Assembly: GCF_003258315.1 (NCBI RefSeq)
Contig: NZ_CP030032.1
Coordinates: forward strand, 4,981,684-5,045,683
Length of the DNA: 64,000 nt
Direction: 5' to 3'
Source: Bradymonas sediminis
GTDB taxonomy: Bacteria > Myxococcota_A > Bradymonadia > Bradymonadales > Bradymonadaceae
The notes under the pieces were generated by a model. The model was not told the origin of the DNA. It saw only the letters and a program-made list of their open reading frames with translations, and did no database searches. Position numbers and translations under genes: made by a program. Below, one piece after another: positions 61,270 to 64,000 of this stretch. Numbering within the stretch: the stretch's first letter is position 1; each line of letters opens with the position of its first letter.

Positions 61270-63600
61270 ATGAGTGAAGACGCTCCAGTAAATGACGCCG
61301 ATGGTAATCCCACGGATACGGATACTCCGTCGTCCACGTCGGCGTGCGGCCAGTCGCGCGAAGACCTCGCTGATCGGCGGGAGGTCGAGCTGCCCGAGCA
61401 CCCGCGGAAGGTGACGCGGCAGGTCAAAATCCTGCGCAAAACAAAGCGCTATCGCGAGGCCCGCGAGTTGCTCGAGCTTGCGTTTGCCCGCTGGCCCGAC
61501 AACGCTATCATCGCAAATAATCTGATCATCGCCCACCGCCGCAAACCCGAGCAGGCCTGGCAGGTCTACCAGGACATGCGCGAGGCCGGGGCGCAGCCGG
61601 ACGCCTATACTTTTTCCAATCTTATCAAGGCCTTCGGCGACGCCTACGAGCCCGATCGCGTGTGGGAGATATACCAGGAGATGCTGGCTTGCGGCGTCGA
61701 AGCCAATGTGATCACCTATAGTATTTTGGTCAAAGCCTTCGGCGACTCGCGCCAGCCGGAGCGGGCCTGGCAGCTCTTTGAGACCATGAAGCGCGAGGAT
61801 ATTAAGCCAAATATCGTCACCTATAATAGCCTGATTAAAGCCTTCGGCGATGCCCTGCAGCCCGAGCGGGCCTGGCAAATCTGTGAGGGCATGCTTGAGC
61901 AGGGGATCGCGCCGAATGTGATCACCTATAATAGCCTGATTAAGGCGTTTGGCGACGCCGGCGAGCCCCTCAAGGCCAACGCGATCTTTGAGGGGATGCG
62001 AGAGTCGGGCAGCCGGCCCAATGATTTTACCTATAATATTCTGATCAAGGCCTTCGGTGACGCGGGCATGTCTGAGCGCGCGCTCCACGCCTTCGAGCTG
62101 ATGGAGGCAGACGGCGTGGCGCCCAATGACTTCACCTTCAATATCTTGATCAAGGTGTTTGGGGACGCCGACCAACCCGAGCGTGCCTGGCAGCTCTACC
62201 AGGCGATGGTCGGCGCCGGGGTGGAGCCCGACGTCATCACCTACTCGACCCTGATTAAGGTCTTTGGCGACGCCGCCCAGCCCGATCGCGCGCACCAAAT
62301 CTACCTGAAGATGCGCGCCCGTGGCGCCACCCCCAACGTCGTCACTTATAGCGCGCTGCTCAAAGCCTTCAGCGACGCCGGCCAGCCCGAGCGCGCCTGG
62401 GAGAGCTTCCAGCAGATGAAAGCCCACGGGGTGGTTCCCAACGTGATTACCTTCAATATCTTGATCACCGCGTTTGGCGATACCGGCCAACCCGAGCGCG
62501 CGAAGGCCGTAATCGAGTCGATGCATGACGCCGGCGTGGCGCCCAACGTGGTGACCTACTCAAGCCTTATCAACGCATATGCCGATGCCGATCGAGCCGA
62601 GGAGGCCATCGAGATCTACCGCGCCATGAAGGCCGCGGGCGTGGCCGCCAATGTGGTGACCTATTCGAGCGTGCTTCGCGCCTGCGGCAAGGCGGGCTTG
62701 TCGGCCGAGCACCCCGACAGCGCCTGGCAGGTCTACCAGGAGATGCTGCGCGAGGGCGTCACCCCGAATGTGGTCACCTACGCCAGTCTTTTCGAGGCGC
62801 TGGGGCGCGCGGGGCAATCCGAGCGCATCTGGCAGGTCTACCAGGGGATGCGCGCGCGCGACGAAGCCCCCAACTCGACCGTCTATAGCGTGCTCATCAA
62901 GGCGTTCGGCGACGCGGGCCAGCCCGAGCGGGCGCTCCGAGTGTTTGAGTCAATGGAGACCCACGACTCGAGCCCCGATGTGGTCATCTACTCCTGTCTG
63001 ATAAAGGCGTTTGGCGACGCCGGTCAGCCCGAGCGCGCCTGGGACATCTTCGAGCAGATGCTCGCCCAGGGCGTTCCCGGCGACGTGATCACCTATAGCA
63101 TCTTGATGAAGATATTCGGCGACGCCGGCCAGCCCGAGCGCGCCTGGAGGGTGTATGAGGCGATGCTCGCCGGCGAGATTGCCCCGAACTTGATCGCCTA
63201 CTCTACCGTCATCAAGGCCATGGGGGATGCCCGGGAGCTCCAGCGGGTCTGGGATGTCTACCAGCGCATGCGCGACGCCGAATTTCGGCCCGACCGCGTC
63301 ATCTACTCGACCCTGCTGCGCCGCTTCGCCGAGACGGAGTATACCGACTGTCTGTGGAAGCTCTACGAAGACCTCCACAGCGTCGAGTCGAGCCTCGACG
63401 AGAGCGCCTATAATTTGACGCTGCGGGCGTTTATTGACGCCGGGGCGCTGGAGCGGGCGTGGGCGATCTATGAGGCGCGCGAGGAGGTGGGCGGGAAGGT
63501 CCACCCGGCGACGTACCGGGCGCTCGCCGAGGCGTTCGGCGAGGACCCGGAGCGCCGCCGCAGAATCGAGCAAGACATGGCGGGTGCGGGCGGCCAGTGA
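61270..63600 (+). CDS. Pentatricopeptide-repeat (PPR) protein with 18 P-type motifs
   Basis: After a polar N-terminus (about 1-45) and a TPR/PPR-like helical entry (46-111), residues 112-745 form 18 uninterrupted PPR motifs. Seventeen are exactly 35 residues, and motif 11 has 39 owing to a 4-residue insert. Typical units read VITYNSLIKAFGDAG followed by xPxxAxxIFExMxxxGIxPN. The last partial motif runs to 776. No E, DYW, SMR or transit-peptide part is seen, so this is a pure P-class solenoid predicted to bind single-stranded RNA. Positions 5 and 35 give code pairs SN, SN, NN, NN, NN, ND, SN, SN, NN, SN, SN, AN, SD, SD, SN, SD, SD, NH. ATG 61270 has AAGGA upstream and is preferred to GTG 61243. 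Codon use is like the neighbours. Confidence 0.95.
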   Translation: MSEDAPVNDADGNPTDTDTPSSTSACGQSREDLADRREVELPEHPRKVTRQVKILRKTKRYREARELLELAFARWPDNAIIANNLIIAHRRKPEQAWQVYQDMREAGAQPDAYTFSNLIKAFGDAYEPDRVWEIYQEMLACGVEANVITYSILVKAFGDSRQPERAWQLFETMKREDIKPNIVTYNSLIKAFGDALQPERAWQICEGMLEQGIAPNVITYNSLIKAFGDAGEPLKANAIFEGMRESGSRPNDFTYNILIKAFGDAGMSERALHAFELMEADGVAPNDFTFNILIKVFGDADQPERAWQLYQAMVGAGVEPDVITYSTLIKVFGDAAQPDRAHQIYLKMRARGATPNVVTYSALLKAFSDAGQPERAWESFQQMKAHGVVPNVITFNILITAFGDTGQPERAKAVIESMHDAGVAPNVVTYSSLINAYADADRAEEAIEIYRAMKAAGVAANVVTYSSVLRACGKAGLSAEHPDSAWQVYQEMLREGVTPNVVTYASLFEALGRAGQSERIWQVYQGMRARDEAPNSTVYSVLIKAFGDAGQPERALRVFESMETHDSSPDVVIYSCLIKAFGDAGQPERAWDIFEQMLAQGVPGDVITYSILMKIFGDAGQPERAWRVYEAMLAGEIAPNLIAYSTVIKAMGDARELQRVWDVYQRMRDAEFRPDRVIYSTLLRRFAETEYTDCLWKLYEDLHSVESSLDESAYNLTLRAFIDAGALERAWAIYEAREEVGGKVHPATYRALAEAFGEDPERRRRIEQDMAGAGGQ
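61603..63504 (+). repeat. 105-bp coding repeats of the PPR array
   Basis: The 18 motifs are related at nucleotide level: forms of ATTAAAGCCTTCGGCGA and GGCCAGCCCGAGCG recur in most units (about every 105 bases), while the ends diverge. This suggests growth by tandem duplication in this lineage. Confidence 0.9.
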
Positions 63601-63815
63601 TCGCCAAACCAGCGCGTCCGACGATCGTCCGATCGGATCATGCGGCGATCAGATCACCCGACGATCAGATCACTTCGGCGCGTCTGCGCCCCGAAGATCT
63701 GGGCTGACCTCGGCCAGACCGGCGCCGAAGGCGATTGTGATCGTTTGAGGGGGACGCAAGAAAATTTTTTCAGATCGTGGCGCCCCCGAAAATCTTATAA
63801 TTATCTCCGTTGATC
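63599..63815. repeat. Cluster of twelve GATC sites
   Basis: GATC begins at 63599, 63623, 63631, 63636, 63647, 63652, 63663, 63668, 63696, 63739, 63773 and 63812. Random sequence would give about one in this length. Part of the density comes from two direct copies of CGATCAGATCAC (63646-63657, 63662-63673). AT-rich patches follow (GAAAATTTTTT at about 63760, AAAATCTTATAATTATC at about 63789). Confidence 0.85.
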
Positions 63816-63960
63816 TGCGGGGGGATTTCGGTCCGCGAAAAGTCAAAGTTCCGCACATACTTAGCGGGTTTTTGGCGGAGCCGCGCGGGCTTTGGTTGAG
63901 CTTTCGGACGCCTGAATCGGGCTTGGCTCGGGTTGATGATTTCGGTCGCGCGGGCTAGGT
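63601..63960. other. Gene-free interval after the PPR gene
   Basis: These 360 bases contain the GATC cluster and AT-rich patches described separately. I see no gene and no hairpin with a U-run strong enough to call a terminator for the PPR gene. Confidence 0.6.
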
Positions 63961-64000
63961 ATGTGGCGTTGGTTCTTTTGGTTTTTACTGTCCTTTTTGT
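63961..64000 (+). CDS. Possible start of a membrane or secreted protein, cut by the window end
   Basis: An ATG at 63961 opens MWRWFFWFLLSFL, a strongly hydrophobic start like a signal anchor, and remains open to the end. Only 13 codons are visible and the ribosome site (CTAGGT) is weak, so this is a suggestion only. Confidence 0.3.
   Translation, partial: MWRWFFWFLLSFL

Overview
The window is a GC-rich, densely coded stretch of a bacterial chromosome. Several features suggest a deltaproteobacterial/Myxococcota-type lineage, possibly Bradymonadales-like: Asp/Ser-rich lipoproteins after a lipobox, serine/threonine kinases with zinc ribbons, an FHA-ABC fusion, a YadA-type head-repeat protein, and a RimB-RimK-deacylase operon. 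That placement is inference from gene content, not a database match. I see no prophage, insertion sequence, CRISPR array or rRNA.

Layout. 1-2.6 kb: the 5' part of a gene running off the left edge, a membrane-anchored zinc peptidase, tRNA-Arg(TCT), tRNA-Pro(TGG) and a DUF2007 protein. 2.7-7.5 kb: a lipoprotein, glutamine-dependent NAD synthetase, a YadA-like head/stalk protein, an array of seven palindromes at 42-bp spacing, and a GIY-YIG nuclease. 7.5-10 kb (minus strand): rimB, rimK and an aspartoacylase-like gene. 10.2-13.7 kb: deoC, a full aldehyde dehydrogenase and a half-length one lacking the catalytic domain. 13.8-18.4 kb: LMW phosphatase, lipoprotein, Zn/Cd P-type ATPase. 18.9-28.4 kb: parC, a PH-domain membrane protein, a CPBP protease, a Bcr/CflA transporter, a DUF808 protein and a hydrolase. 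28.7-34.5 kb: ileS, lspA and a TonB-dependent receptor, overlapping end to end. 34.5-44.4 kb: ahcY, an ECF sigma factor, gyrA, a second ECF sigma with a triplicated anti-sigma-like partner, a secreted protein and an NtrC-type regulator. 44.4-53.4 kb: HMG-CoA lyase, an unrecognised acidic protein, an MsbA-like exporter, a zinc-ribbon/double-FHA/ABCG fusion, a lipoprotein, a CopZ-like protein, rpmG and rpsR. 53.9-63.6 kb: a VWA lipoprotein, two zinc-ribbon serine/threonine kinases, hemW and a 776-residue pentatricopeptide-repeat (PPR) protein. The window ends in a dense GATC cluster and the probable start of another gene.

The most striking object is the PPR protein at 61270-63600. It has 18 consecutive 35-residue P-type motifs, although PPR proteins are mainly organellar eukaryotic RNA-binding factors. 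Applying the published PPR code by hand to residues 5 and 35 of each motif predicts a target ending in GGAGG, the Shine-Dalgarno core. A palindrome with arms GTTGTT/AACAAC lies upstream of this gene. The same palindrome, with the same spacing, lies upstream of the second zinc-ribbon kinase 3.8 kb away, so the two may be co-regulated. Together these suggest an undescribed bacterial PPR-based post-transcriptional control system linked to Ser/Thr phosphorylation. Everything beyond the repeat architecture and the palindromes is inference.
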